Source: Hyaloscypha bicolor E (taxonomy: Eukaryota; Ascomycota; Leotiomycetes; Helotiales; Hyaloscyphaceae). From it: a stretch of 64,000 nucleotides of DNA. Numbering within the stretch: the stretch's first letter is position 1; each line of letters starts with the position of its first letter. Made by a program: the position numbers and the translations under genes. The stretch lies in assembly GCF_002865645.1 (NCBI RefSeq), contig NW_020194684.1, positions 2,485,030 through 2,549,029 of the forward strand. The letters run 5' to 3'. Under the pieces are notes generated by a model, which searched no databases, was not told the origin of the DNA, and saw only the letters and a list, made by a program, of their open reading frames with translations. Of this stretch, positions 12,493 to 24,399 are shown one piece after another.

Positions 12493-12630
12493 TATATTAA
12501 GTTTCTTAAATTATTTTAAAGAAGTAAAGAGCTCTATATATAAATAAGCTCTTATTAACTAAATAGAGTATTATAACCTTAGCTTAGCTACTTATATCTT
12601 AAGTATACTAAAAGTATATATTCTATAATA
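12491..12630 (+). repeat. Subterminal direct repeat, left copy
   Basis: About 140 bp beginning ATTATATTAAGTTTCTTAAA, matching 18692-18831 in the same orientation with mainly transition differences, including a shared GTAAAGAGCT block. Confidence 0.6.
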
Positions 12631-13348
12631 TATCTCTTAATTAATTAGATTAATAGACTAATTAAGAAATTTAATTAATTATAACTTTTATAAAATTATT
12701 TATTTATTTATTAAGTTCTAATTAATATACTAATTAAAAGATTAAATAAACTATAATTAACCTTTTAGATATAATTCTTAAATATTTTAAACTAATATAT
12801 AACTTAGTTTTTAATTATTAATTTTCTTTTTAAATATAAGTATTAAAAGTACTTTAGTTCTATATTCTTTTTTATAATACTTCGTTCTCTTCTTATTTTA
12901 ATTTACTCTTTCTAAATAAGTTCTTAAAAATCTACTTATATTAAAATAAGTTAATATATTTTTATTTTAAATTCTATATATTTTAATTAAAGATATAAAA
13001 ACAAGTAACTTATAAGTTTATAATAAGCTCTTTTAATACGCTTTTTAATACTCGAGTTAATATATTTTAATTCTAATTACTTTATATACTTACTCTTAAG
13101 TTTAATACTAATTTTAATAATAGTATAATCTTTTTTAAAGAGACTTATAAACGAGATAAAGTAAATATAAATAATAATCTTAAAGATTTAAATAATCTCG
13201 AAAATAATTTATAATATTTTAAAGTTAGTTTAATAAATTCTTTTTAAAATATAAATATTTAACTATTTATTTTATAAAAGATATTAAGTAAAAAGTCCTT
13301 TATATTAATTATAATAAATTCTATTATTCTTTAATATAAATATATTAC

Positions 13349-14196
13349 TAATATAATAAAAACTCGCTATAAGAATAGGGTTTTTATTACTAATTCTTAA
13401 GAATATATCGAGGTATTCTTATATTAAGAATTATATAAATAGAAATATTACTCGAATTTAAAGATATATACAGAACCTCTCTATTCTAACACCTCACAAT
13501 GCCCCAATTACCTGTAGATAAGTCAATTACAGCTTACTGTATCTTACGAGCCCGGCTGTACGGATCTGTATGTATAAGGCATTAAGCGAGGATTTTCAGG
13601 CTTCACGAATTCGCTTATAGGCTTTCGAAAACCATAATCTCTCTAATTACTTAAAAGCTAGAAAATAATAAAGAATAACTACAACTTTATATTCGGGAAT
13701 TGGGAACTAAAGGAACCGAAGTACGATTTGATTAATTGATCTTCAAGGATTTCTAGATTTGAAATTTTATTTATTACTAAAATGCCTTGTATACACAGAC
13801 CCGTATAGCCGGGCTCGTTACGCTAGTGGATTTGCTTGCTTCCATTACCGTACGGTACGTCGATCGGCCTCTGCTATTGCTCTATACCTCTTTTTAGGCT
13901 GTCGGGAAGCCAGGGATCGGTAGGGGGGAGGGTTATAGGCTATAAAGGCCCTGGAGCAGTGAGATTAACGCTTAGAATATGGTCTTACTAATGCCTGAAG
14001 GCCTAATAAGAGCAGTAAATTAGCCTATTACATATATGATTATAAGAATAAAATACTAAAAAATCAAGATTGAAATAAAAAATCATAAGAATAATTCTTA
14101 TAGTAAGGATATCCTTAGCTCGGGGCTAATTTTTATTGGAATCCTAAGATAGTATTCTTATATTAAGTATTCTTATAGCAAGTTTTTATTATACTA
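13349..14196. mobile_element. Nested TIR element of about 850 bp
   Basis: A 29-bp end containing ACTCGCTATAAGAATA (from 13349) is repeated inverted at about 14168-14196. Several further copies of the motif ATTCTTATA in both orientations occur inside. It carries a less AT-rich core that includes another small element. No transposase frame was seen, so it behaves like a MITE or a non-autonomous derivative. Confidence 0.5.
13547..13817. mobile_element. MITE-like element, 271 bp, 38-40 bp TIRs
   Basis: The left end CGAGCCCGGCTGTACGG (about 40 bp) is repeated inverted at the right end near 13779-13817 with only a few transitions. Both sides are flanked by TTA, consistent with a TA or TTA target duplication. 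The tip resembles the CGAGCC tip of the Tc1/mariner copy at 23098-24363, which suggests the same broad superfamily. Confidence 0.6.
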
Positions 14197-14394
14197 TTTA
14201 ATTAACTTTATATTTATTAAAAAAAGTAATAAAGAATATTATAATATTATTAATTATAGTTCTTATTACTAAAGATATAGTTTTAGTTTAATTACTTATT
14301 AGTTATTATAAAAAATTATTTAGAACTCTCTAAAATTAAGCTTTAAGTTTTTAAAAAAGTATATAGAAGTTATAATTTTTTATATAATATTTTT

Positions 14395-14458
14395 AAAAGT
14401 AAATAATTTAATTTTAATTATAAAAGTAAATAATTTAATTTTAATTATAAAAGTAATA
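14395..14458 (+). repeat. Short tandem duplication
   Basis: Two adjacent near-identical units of about 30 bp, each built on AAAAGTAAATAATTTAATTT, within the degraded interior of the large TIR element. Confidence 0.5.
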
Positions 14459-17400
14459 ATTATAATTTAATAAATAGCCTTTTATATAATTATATCTTTA
14501 AATAATTAAGTTAAGTATTTTTATAAAAAATTTAAATAATATAATTATTTATAAATAATATATTAAAAGTAATTATTAAATTAATTTTTTTTAATTTTTT
14601 TATTATATTTAATAATTAAGAATTATAATTTAAATAAGTATCTAATTATTTAATTAATTACTAAAAAGAATTTAAAACTAAAATTAATAAGAAACTAAAG
14701 AAATAATACTATTATATATATAATATTTAATTTAATTATAATAGTAATATAAAGTATTATATTAATTTTTTTAATACTTTTTTATATCTTTTAAATAAAC
14801 TTATTTTATAAACTTTAAAAGCTTTAAAATTAATAATAATATACTTAAATACTTTTTATTAATTAATTAAAACTTAATAATTATTTTCTTAATATAAGTA
14901 TTATAAACGAATTAAAGCTTCTTTATTACTTTATTTCTAATTATATAAAGTCTTTTATATTTTTTAATTTATAAGCACTTTTAATTCTAAATATAATTTC
15001 TTAAATAAGTACTTTATTACTTTAATAGTAAATTACTTAAATATTATTTATATGAAAAAATATAAATACTTTATAAAAAGTATTTATAAATATATATATA
15101 ACTCTTTCTTTTATAATTAACTAGTTTAAAAGTTTTTAAAGTACTAAAAAACTCTTTATATTAAAAAGTTAAAAAGTTTTATTTACTTTTATATATATCC
15201 TTAATTACTTAAAACTATTTAAAAGTTAATAAATTATAAGTAAGTTTTTAATTAATTATATAATATTTATAAATATATTTATAATTTCTAAATTAAAATA
15301 AGTTATAATAATATTAGTTATTATTTAAAAAGACTTTATTATAAGTATAATAATATATATTAATATAATTAATAATTCTTTTTAAAGATTACTTTTTATT
15401 ATAATTTAAAAATAATATTTTATTAAAGTTTATTTTATATATAAAGACTTATTTAAAACAAATTAAATAAATATATCTCTAATATATTTTATTACTTTTT
15501 AATAGCTTTTTAATTTAAGGTTCTTAAGTTCTAATATAATATTTAATTTAAATATTTCTTTAAATTATTTTATTATTTTAATAATTTAAAAGTATTTTTT
15601 TTTAAAAATAAATATAAAGTAATAAGTATTTTAGAAATTATATTTAAATACTTGAGTTTCATAAAACTAATATTATAATTATTATATATATTATTTTATA
15701 AGTTAAATAAGTTATATTAAATTAAATAGAGATTTAAAATAATTAGTTTAATTTAATTTTATTATTATAATTAATAATAAATTTGAAGTTATAAAAATTA
15801 TATTATTATTATTAATATTTAGTTTATTAAAGTAATTTTTATAAGTTCTTTATTTAATTTAATTATTTTAATATAATTTCTTATAAGTTTTTTATTATAT
15901 AATTTCTTTAATTTTATAATTATAATTTATTTTAATTCTTTTTAATTATTAAAAGTATTATTAATAAATCTATTACTTAATTTATTAATAAAGCCCTTTC
16001 TTTTATTTTATTAATTAAGTATATTTTTTTTAATAAATTCTAAAAGCTTTTTATTTCTTTATTTTTTATTACTTATATTAAATTATTATAATTATTTAAT
16101 ATAGTTATTTATATTTTTAAGTTTTAAAATATATTTTAAAATTAAAAGTTTTATTTTAATTAAGATATAAATACTTATTTTTTAATTTTAATTTTTTAAT
16201 TAATTATTTAAAAGCTTATTCTTATTTTATTTTAGTAAATTATTATTTTAAATATTATTTTTCTTAATTAATTTAGTAATTTATAAAATAATAGAAATAA
16301 ATTATTCTGTTTCTTTTTTAAGCTCTTATTAATAAAAGATATCTTTATTAAATATAAAAACTTAAATCTAATATATATTAAATATTTAATATATTTATAT
16401 AATATTATTTTAAATACTTATTTCTTTTTTTTAATTTCTCTATTTTTATTTATAAAATCTTATTTTAATTAAGTTTAAGATTAGTTATTAAATATATAAT
16501 AAAAGTAAAGTTATATTACTTTAAGTAATTTTAAAACTAAAAGTTAAATACTTTATTTAATACTTATAACTTATATATAAGAGAATTTTATTATAAAGAA
16601 ATATTATAACTTATATTACTTTAAGTTATATATTAATTAAAAATCTTATTTCTTTTTATATTTTAATAAATATATAAAGAATATATATTTCTATTTTTAT
16701 TTAATATTTAAATTCTTTAATTATTAAAAATACTTTTAATTTAACTTTTTTATTAAACTTGTTTTTAATTACTAACTTTTAATAAAACTTATTATATATT
16801 TATTTAAAGTTAAATGAGTCTTAAAATATATTTAAAAAATAGTTTAAATAATTATTTTAAGATTATTTAAGTAATATATATTTAAATATAATATTTATAT
16901 TTAAATCTTATTATATTTTCAATTTCTTTATTCTTATAGTTCTTAATAAGTATTTATAAAGCCTTAAGGCTTAAATATTTTATTTATATATATTATATTT
17001 CTTTACTATTATTTTTTAAATATAAGTAGTTTTTTAATTAATAATATATATTTCTTACTTTTTGTTTTATAATAAGAAATACTAGTACTTTTATTATATT
17101 TATTAAAAGTTTAAATAAAATACAAAAATAAGTAAAAATAAGCTTATATTTAAGAAATACTAAATTATATAATTATTTAAGTTATTTAACTATTATATTA
17201 TTCTTTTAATTTATAAAATATAAAATATAATTATTTTATAATATTAGATATTTAATTTTAATAAATAAGCTTTAGAAATAATATTAATATAAAAACTTTT
17301 AATTATAATAATGTTTTTTAAAAATTAAATTAATAATAATAAATTTATTAACTTTATTTAAAGCTTTCTAAAATACTCGGGTTCTTTTTTTAATAATTAA

Positions 17401-18691
17401 AAGTATATTAGTTCTAACTTTTATACTTTTATTTAAGGTTATTTTTATAAAAGACTTAAATTTAAATATATAATTATTTATAAAAATACTTTTTAAAAAT
17501 AAATAATTTATAAAATTAAATATAATATATATTCTTATATTTAGTTTTTAAATTATAAATATTAGATTTATAAAAATAATATTTATATTATTTAAAAAAT
17601 ATAATTTTAAAGTTTTTATAATATTTTAAAAGTTAATAACTTTATTTCTTAGTTTTTTTTATATTTTTTTCTATAATTATTTTTTAATTTCTAAATAGTT
17701 TTTTAATAATAATAAATTTTTTAAATTATATTTAATATATTTAGTAATTATAATTTTTTAAAAAAATATATAATTCTTAACTTTTTAAAAGTAATTACTA
17801 TTTTAAAAAGTTTTATATTTAAGTATAAGTTAATAATTATAAGAATTTTTAAAGTTTTAATAGATTTAATACTTAAAGCTTTTAAATTAATTCTAAAAAA
17901 CTCTTTTATATTTATTTAATATATTAGTTTATTAATTAAAATACCTGTTTTTAATAAGTATTATAAATATAATATATAAAAGTATAATATTATATTTAAA
18001 TATAACTAATTAAGTTTATATATATATAATATATCTCTTAAATATATATAATAATATTATATAATATAAGACTTTTATTTTTCTTAAATATATTAAATAT
18101 AACTAATTAAGTTTATATATATAATAATAATAAGTTTATTAAATACTTAATTTAAAGTAAACTTATAAGAAAAAGTAATATAAAAATCTTTAAATATTAT
18201 AGTTTTTTAAACTTTAAATATTTTATAAATTTATTTTAATAATCTTTTATAATTTATATATATAATAATAATTATAATACTTATTATAAGTATTAATTAA
18301 ACTTTTAATATTCTTATAAGTACTTAAAAAAAGATATTTCTCTCTATTATATTAATCTTAAAATATTATATACTACTTTAATTAAATTAAATAATAGTCT
18401 TTTATATTTTTAAATATAATTGAAATTAGAACTAGTTTTACTCTTTTTATATTCTTATTTCTATTACTTTATTATATTAATTATATATTATATATAAGTT
18501 ATTTATTAGTATTTTTTTAAAAGATTATTTTATTAATTATTATTAATAAATATAAAGTTCTTTATATTAAAGTTAATTAACTTTTAAATTGTTTTAAAAA
18601 TTATATAAAACTCTAATTACTTATATTACTTTAGTTAAAACTAATAATCTTTTAAGAATATTTTTTAAAAAAGTAATTAATATTTAATTAT

Positions 18692-18831
18692 ATTATATTA
18701 AGTTTTTTAAATTATTTTAAAAGAGTAAAGAGCTTTATATATAACTAAGCCTTTATTAAATAAATAGAATATTATAACTTTAGCTTAATTACTTATATTT
18801 TAAATATATTAAGAATATATATTTTATAATA
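18692..18831 (+). repeat. Subterminal direct repeat, right copy
   Basis: Same-orientation partner of 12491-12630, lying just inside the right TIR. Because the TIRs are inverted while these copies are direct, they are not simply part of the TIR. Confidence 0.6.
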
Positions 18832-18882
18832 ATTTATAATAAAAGTACTTTAATTTAAGATTTAATTTAAAGTATTTCTATT

Positions 18883-19057
18883 ATATAAGTATAAACTATT
18901 AAGTTATATTATTAAAATTTAAGTATTTTTTTATTATTTATATAAAAGATTACTTTTATATCTTTATTATTTATAAAGTTATTAAGATTTAAAAATCGTT
19001 AGTTTTCGCGATTTTTTATAAAGTTATATATAATAAGGTATTATATTTAGGCGGGAT
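18883..19057 (-). repeat. Right terminal inverted repeat
   Basis: Reverse complement of the left TIR, ending near GCGGGATC. It is more heavily mutated than the left copy, having lost most C and G in the outer part. Confidence 0.7.
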
Positions 19058-19079
19058 CTTAAGTAAGTATAATCTTGAC

Positions 19080-19646
19080 TTATATAAAATAGAAATTCTT
19101 ATAATTCCGTATTATATTTAATTTTAGGAAAAGTTTTATAAAAGTTAGATCTATTTCTTTTCTATTATATAAACTACTTTTAAAGAGTCTTAGAGCGTTT
19201 CGTTGAGATCTAGTATAATTTTCTAAACGAGGTAGTTTTAGTATTCCTTGCGTTTTAGTAGCTGGACAGTTTTCAATGCTGCTCGCCTTTGTATATGCCG
19301 TCCTCTGCCAAGGACGAATACACAAGAAACAACCGTTTCGGATTCTAGTCTCGCTAAGTTTAATTCCCCTGATAAGCTGCAATACTGAGCCGTCAGAACG
19401 ATACTCGAAGCGAACTTGTGATTTTTCGTGCCGCTGTCCGTAGCAGGTCCGATTATTCAAATTGACGCCGATTTGTTCCACCCCGTTCACTGATACAAGC
19501 GATTTGGCAATCGGGGCTAAGCGAGGGGCCCGATTGCTTGATCGTCTACTTAAGCGAACCCCGTTCACTAATATGAGCGATTTGGCAATCGGGGCTAAGC
19601 GAGGGGCCCGATTGCTTGATCGTCTATTTAAGCGAACCCCGTTCAC
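19080..19646 (-). CDS. Open frame of 188 codons overlapping a minisatellite, status doubtful
   Basis: A minus-strand frame starts at 19646 and stays open to 19080. Its first 55 residues are two in-frame copies of a 26-residue unit encoded by the 78-bp minisatellite (RRSSNRAPRLAPIAKSL in each). The rest (for example VRFEYRSDGSVLQLIRG) does not match a family I recognise, and the last 40 codons run into AT-rich DNA. It could be the remnant of a gene or a chance frame. The repeat length being a multiple of three would keep any frame open. Confidence 0.2.
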   Translation of the reverse strand: MNGVRLNRRSSNRAPRLAPIAKSLILVNGVRLSRRSSNRAPRLAPIAKSLVSVNGVEQIGVNLNNRTCYGQRHEKSQVRFEYRSDGSVLQLIRGIKLSETRIRNGCFLCIRPWQRTAYTKASSIENCPATKTQGILKLPRLENYTRSQRNALRLFKSSLYNRKEIDLTFIKLFLKLNIIRNYKNFYFI

Positions 19647-19695
19647 TAATACGAGCGATTTGGTAATCGGGGCTAAGCGAGAGACCCAATTCGCT
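19481..19695 (+). repeat. 78-bp minisatellite, 2.75 units
   Basis: Tandem units at 19481-19558, 19559-19636 and 19637-19695 (partial), each beginning CCCCGTTCACT and containing GCGATTTGGCAATCGGGG. Units differ at a few positions. The unit is exactly 26 codons long. Confidence 0.8.
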
Positions 19696-20048
19696 AATAA
19701 AAAGGCCTAATTTTAAAATAATATATAACTTTCTAATAAAAAACAAAGGCCAGATTTCAATTAAATAAAAAACATTAATATTTATAAGAAACTTAGATAA
19801 ATATTACCTAGATTAAATTCTATTAAAGATAAAAAGATTTATATAATTATATATTTTAAAAAATCATTTTATAATTAAAATAATATATAGTTCTAATAAA
19901 AGGCTTTAGTTAAATTACTTAAATAGTATTATTAACTAAATAATTTTTAATGGATCCTACTAATAGAATTTTATAAACCTATTAATTTGAAAATATTATA
20001 ATATTTTCAAAATTCGCTCGTATCCGACTTCGGATTTATGAACCGGAG

Positions 20049-20146
20049 TTCACTTAAGTAGACGATCAAGCAATCGTGCCCCTCGCTTAGCCCCGATTAC
20101 CAAATCGCTCGTATCAGTGAACAGGGTTCGCTTAAGTAGACGATCG
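20049..20146 (-). repeat. 78-bp minisatellite, inverted copy
   Basis: Slightly more than one unit of the same sequence in the opposite orientation, reading CTTAAGTAGACGATCAAGCA on the plus strand, followed by the start of a second unit at 20129. Confidence 0.75.
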
Positions 20147-20643
20147 GCCCAAAATGAGGCCTACCGAAATCACTATTACAATTATGCATCATTTCGCAAG
20201 CTCTGGAGAGAGGATCCGAGGACCCTAAGTATCCGGAAAGGACCACAATGCCTACTGCGATTGAACCCCGGAGACTTGATACTGAACTCGATGAAGGAGA
20301 AGAAAGCGATGGAAGCCAACAAAGCGGAAGTATTGGAGGCTAAGGAAAGCTCTGCGGAACTCCCGAGAACCTTGGATACTTAAGAAAATGACCGCAAAAG
20401 CGGGCAAAATACTCTATAATAAACCCACATCCCAAAAGAAAACTGAATATACTCGATGGTTAATTATAGCACCTTCCTTACCTAGTATTACAAGGGTAGG
20501 CCTGCATAATAAAAGACCGAAATAACTTACCGTAGGGTGGCTTGTAGGTTGGGTTCAACTCCCGATATACTGCTCCCGGTGGCGTGCACCCCTTTGGCTA
20601 GTGCTTATTTAAGTACTAGGAACCAAAAATCAACGATAATGCA

Positions 20644-20720
20644 GTTAAGTAGACGATCAAGCAATCGGGCCCCTCGCTTAGCCCCTATTGCCAAATCGCT
20701 CGTATTAGTGAACGGGGTGG
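20644..20720 (-). repeat. 78-bp minisatellite, second inverted copy
   Basis: One unit in the same orientation as the copy at 20049. It ends in AACGGGGTGGAACA, which also borders the first array at about 19474 in inverse orientation, so some flanking sequence is shared too. Confidence 0.75.
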
Positions 20721-21060
20721 AACAGATTCTGCCCGTCCCCATGGTGACACGTAGGGGCCGTGAGGCCTGATTTCTTAGCGGTCTCCAGAGCCTAAACTAA
20801 ATCCAAAAATTAATCGGACAAGAGGATAGAGAGGCATGCCCTGCTAATACATTAGTGACAGGATCACCCTACCAGAGATGCGTGATCACGCGTTTGATAG
20901 CACAGCACACTGCCACAGCTGTTATCTATATCCAATTTGCTAAATATAAGGCAGGTACAAGTAATAATCTATTTAAACTAAAGGGCCGGATTGAGCTGGT
21001 GATACCGAGGCCTAGAACGTACTTACTACCACATTACTAAAACTTTGACTTAGCATCTTA

Positions 21061-21713
21061 CACTTATACTTTCTTTACTTATCTTAAAATAAATAACTCG
21101 TAATTTATAATATCTTAAGAGATAGACTTACTAGATATACTTTTTTTATATTCCCTTTAATTTAGATTAATTAAAATCTCTTTTTAAGAGACTTTATTTT
21201 CGATTAAAAAATAAAAGTTCTTTATAATTATAACCCCTTATTAGTTACAAATTTGAAGCTATTTATATATCTTATTTCTTATAACTTTTTTAATTCTTAA
21301 GTTATAAAAAAATGTTAGTTTAAAATCAAGGATTTAATTAATAATAAATAGAGATATTTTAAAAAAGAGTATAATTAAGAGAAGACTATAAAAACTAGGA
21401 AAGAGAGGGGGGGAGGGGGGAATCAAGGGCCCCTAGTTAATTTAAGCGAAATAAGTAGCCGCTTATAAGGTCTCCTTAACTTCTTACTTTCTTTATATTA
21501 AATTTAGTTATTTATAAGAGATATTCTAAAAATAAACCTTATATAAAAGTATAAAATTTAAAGGAGAATTAAATAAATTAACTAAATTTTCTATAATTAT
21601 TTTATTTTCTCTTTATCTTAAAAACCTAAGGGCAAGTGCCAAGTTGCAAGTCAAAGTTTTTGGTGATGTGGCAGTACAGGGGTTAAGGGCTTCAGTAGGT
21701 GGGGCCAATCTCC
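21061..21713. other. AT-rich DNA with a G tract, no gene seen
   Basis: Mostly AT-rich. A run of G-rich sequence (GAGAGGGGGGGAGGGGGG) lies at about 21403. The stretch at 21630-21713 is of normal composition but has no recognisable coding content. Confidence 0.4.
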
Positions 21714-21769
21714 TTACGAGCCTGCGGACCAAAGTCCGTGTTTTTAGCGAGCGCACCATCATTAATTTA

Positions 21770-23105
21770 ATGCCTCCTGCTACCCCACCACTCGATTTTA
21801 ACCACCTTCCAGGTGAGGAAATTGAGACTAAACACAAGGAGGCGATACGCCAGTTGTATGGCTTTGGTAAGATACCAGTTGAGCTTCTTATGACGTGATA
21901 CGAGCTGCCTAGGTCGACAATTGAGAAGATTTTATAATATGACGCGCTAGAGCGTACGCGAATCAGTCGAACTGGAAGGCCCTCCCTTCTCACTAATAAA
22001 CAAGTCGACGAGATTATCGAGTACGCGTCTGAAACGTGGGAGTACCGAATCCTTGACTATACCTTGCTTCACGACGAACTTGGACTTGAATGCTCTGCGA
22101 AAAACCTCGAGAAAAGGCTCAAACAGTGAGGCTATTTCCGGTGCGTAGCTTATCAGAAACCCTACCTCACAGCAGCCCAAGTAATCGCGCGATTACTCTA
22201 GGCGATCACACACATATTCTAGACGAAGGAGTGGCTAAAAGTGCTCTGGTCTAACGAGATTACGTTTCTAGTAGGAGGTAGGACGGCAAAGCAGAGAGTG
22301 ACGAGAAAGAGAGGGGAGCGAATACACCCGATGTGTATACAACACCAGCTTCACTATGGTCATACTACTCCTATTAACGCGTGGGGAGTAATTAGATATG
22401 GCTATAAGAGTCCCTTGATATTTGTCCACGGAACTAGTAAGAAAGGAGCCTTTATACAAAAGGATTACCTCTCCCAGGTACTTGCGCGCATTTAGCCAAT
22501 TCTAGAGGCCTTTGCGGCAGTTACACACCTTCTTCGCCCCTCTGCAGAGCCCTTATTTATAGAAGATGGCAACGCAGCTCACGGGCATAAGTCTACTCGC
22601 AATTGCTGTGCTCGATTCCACACAGAGCATGGTATTATATTAATACCTCACCTGTCCACGAGCTCCGATATAAACTGTTGAAATTAGGGGCCTGAGGCCC
22701 TTAATAGGCTTAGTAAGCCCTGGAACAGAGCCTTAGGGGCTGTGTACTAATGGGGCTTAAGCCATAGGCTTATTACTGAGTAGATTATGCCCTGTAAGGT
22801 TGATACAGGGCATAATAAGCCCTGTGAGGCTAAATCAGTTCAGCTGAGGTTGAATGGTTCAGTATAAAGCTCTCTGGTTTAGGGGTTTAGTGCATGTGAC
22901 TTAGGGGGTTCAGGGCTATATATACGGGCTACTTACCACTGTAGAACAGCAGTCAATTCAGTACGTTTTACTTGGTTTACATTGCAAGCACGTGTCCCTA
23001 GCTTTACTATTTAGCTAGTTCAACATAAACCCAATTGAGAAGTGCTGGCGGCGGATCAAGCAGGTATTGCACAGACGCCGCCAGCAGCCCACTACTAACG
23101 AGCCT
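21770..23105 (+). pseudogene. Tc1/mariner-like transposase (degenerate, plus copy)
   Basis: The frame starts MPPATPPLDFNHL at 21770 and can be followed through several TAG/TAA/TGA stops. An N-terminal helix-turn-helix region (EAIRQLYGFGKIPVELL) is followed by TGRPSLL. The DDE core comes next: WSNEITF, where the first catalytic Asp is replaced by Asn, then FIEDGNAAHGHKS with the second Asp. After the solo LTR it resumes DINPIEKCWRRIKQ, containing the third acidic residue. The solo LTR lies precisely between ATAAAC and TAAACCC, so removing it and one 5-bp repeat restores the frame. Translation stops matching at the border with the minus copy. Confidence 0.7.
22676..23025 (+). repeat. Solo LTR, 350 bp, with 5-bp target duplication
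   Basis: Starts TGTTGAAATTAGGGG and ends TAGTTCAACA, giving a short TGTTGAA/TTCAACA inverted terminus. It is flanked on both sides by TAAAC (22671-22675 and 23026-23030). No internal retroelement sequence lies beside it, so it is a solo LTR left by recombination. Little RIP damage. A related copy lies at 60899-61276. Orientation is arbitrary. Confidence 0.85.
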
Positions 23106-24363
23106 AGTCAGATAAGTCTGTGTCTTACAGGCTACACCACGATTAAAAACATGAAATTTTTATCCACACCTAGTATTTAATTAGGAGTTGACCACCCATA
23201 GCGCTGCATTAATACAGTAACCCAATGCTCTTGCTTTAAAACTAGCTCATTTATCCAATCTTGAGGTATTCTGTCCCACTTTTCTAAGACTATAGCTTCT
23301 ATCTCGGCTACCGTGGTCGGTTGTCGACGACGTCTGTATAATGCCTGCTTGATCCTCCTCTAACACTTCTCAATAAGGTTTATATCAGGGCTTGTAGAAG
23401 GATATGGCATTAAGATAATCCTATATATAGTACGCCATCTAGTATAGTAATTACGGGCTGATTTATAACCGTAAGCTGAGTTCCCGTCCTCTGTAAATAA
23501 GGGCTCGACGGCTGGACGAAGGAGGTATATAACGGCCGCAAATGCCTCTAAAATAGGCTATATATGTGGTATAAAGACTTATATAAGATAATCCTTTTGC
23601 ATTCAGGCCCCCTTCTTACCAGACCTGCAGAGAAAGATCAAAGAACTCTTATATCTATATCTAATTGCTCCCTACGCATTAATAGACGTTATATAGCCCC
23701 GGTAAAACTGGTATTATATACAGGTCTTATAGTATCTCTCTCCTTCTTTTCGTATTACTCTTTGCTTTACCGTCCTACCTCTAACTAAGAATATAATCTC
23801 GTCTAACCAGAGGACCTTAAGCCACTCAACCGTCCAGAATATATATATAATTGCCCAAAGAAATCTGGCTAGAACCTATATAGCGGTAAGATATAGTTTC
23901 TGGCAAGCTATATATCTGAAATATTCTCTTTATTTGAGACGCGTGGCGAGGATCTGCGGCATATAAGGAAGCTTGAGCTCATTACGCAAATATATCCAAT
24001 CTAGGTATTAATTCTCCTATATCTCTGACAAATATATAATAATCTTATTGACTCGAGCGTCGGTAAGTTCTTATAGTCGACCTGTTTGTATTGGGCGTAT
24101 ATATTCGGAGTGATTATACTCTAAAACGCGGCAAATTATAATATATCCGAGCTTATAGCGCTCTATAAGAGCTGGAATCGGTTTCTTTATAAAGCCATAG
24201 AGTTCGCATATTGCCTTTTTGTCTCCTGTCTCAATTTCAAAGCCTGGTTTATAGTCAAATTAAAGGGGGGGCATTAAAGGAGCCATAATTAGTAAGGTGT
24301 GTAATTTTTAAATTCGCTCGCTAAAGTGCCCTGTATAATATAGACTTATCTGACTAGGCTCGT
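23098..24363 (-). mobile_element. Tc1/mariner-type transposon, complete ends, about 1.27 kb
   Basis: The ends ACGAGCCTAGTCAGATAAGT (left) and its inverted complement at about 24331-24363 form TIRs of roughly 30 bp. Flanking TA bases fit the family's target duplication, with one ambiguous base. The element faces the plus copy and appears inserted at or near its 3' coding end. Confidence 0.7.
23177..24286 (-). pseudogene. Tc1/mariner-like transposase (degenerate, minus copy)
   Basis: On the minus strand the frame runs from ATG at 24286 to TAA at 23177-23179, about 370 codons with around ten internal stops, mostly TAG/TAA where CAG, CAA or TGG is expected. It is homologous along its length to the plus copy: the ELYGFIKKPIP helix-turn-helix region, WLDEIIF with the first Asp kept, FTEDGNSAYGYKS with the second, and DINLIEKC followed by RRIKQA with the third acidic residue. 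The C-terminus ends QRYGWSTPN. Unlike the plus copy it has the full C-terminal 60 residues. Confidence 0.75.
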
Positions 24364-24399
24364 AACCGAAGTCCCGCACCAAAGCACGCTCCGCTTTAC

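Larger units (their letters stand above)
12318..19057. mobile_element. 6.7-kb DNA element with long terminal inverted repeats, RIP-degraded
   Basis: About 175 bp at the left end (12318-12492) is the inverted complement of 18883-19057. Most differences are transitions. Just inside each end is a 140-bp repeat present in direct orientation. The interior is extremely AT-rich with stops in all frames, so no transposase can be read. Long TIRs suggest a Mutator-like or similar DNA transposon, but no target duplication is clear beside either tip and the superfamily is not established. Two smaller inverted-repeat elements lie nested inside at 13349-14196. Confidence 0.65.
19696..21060. other. Mosaic of GC-normal and AT-rich DNA, no firm gene
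   Basis: Apart from the minisatellite copies, the GC-normal parts (about 20140-20400 and 20520-21040) hold only short frames. One on the plus strand at about 20249-20344 reads MPTAIEPRRL followed by an acidic stretch and a stop, and could be the start of a lost gene or Gag. I see no clear family match. Confidence 0.35.

Noticed and set aside
12360..19020. Mitochondrial DNA insertion as a cause of the AT-rich block
   Set aside because: The block has TIRs and transition-type decay, and no mitochondrial gene motif could be read.
20500..20600. tRNA-like B-box (GGTTGGGTTCAACTCCCG)
   Set aside because: No matching A box at the right distance and no cloverleaf could be drawn.
21613..22180. Minus-strand frames of 126 and 77 codons
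   Set aside because: Antisense to the recognisable transposase relic.
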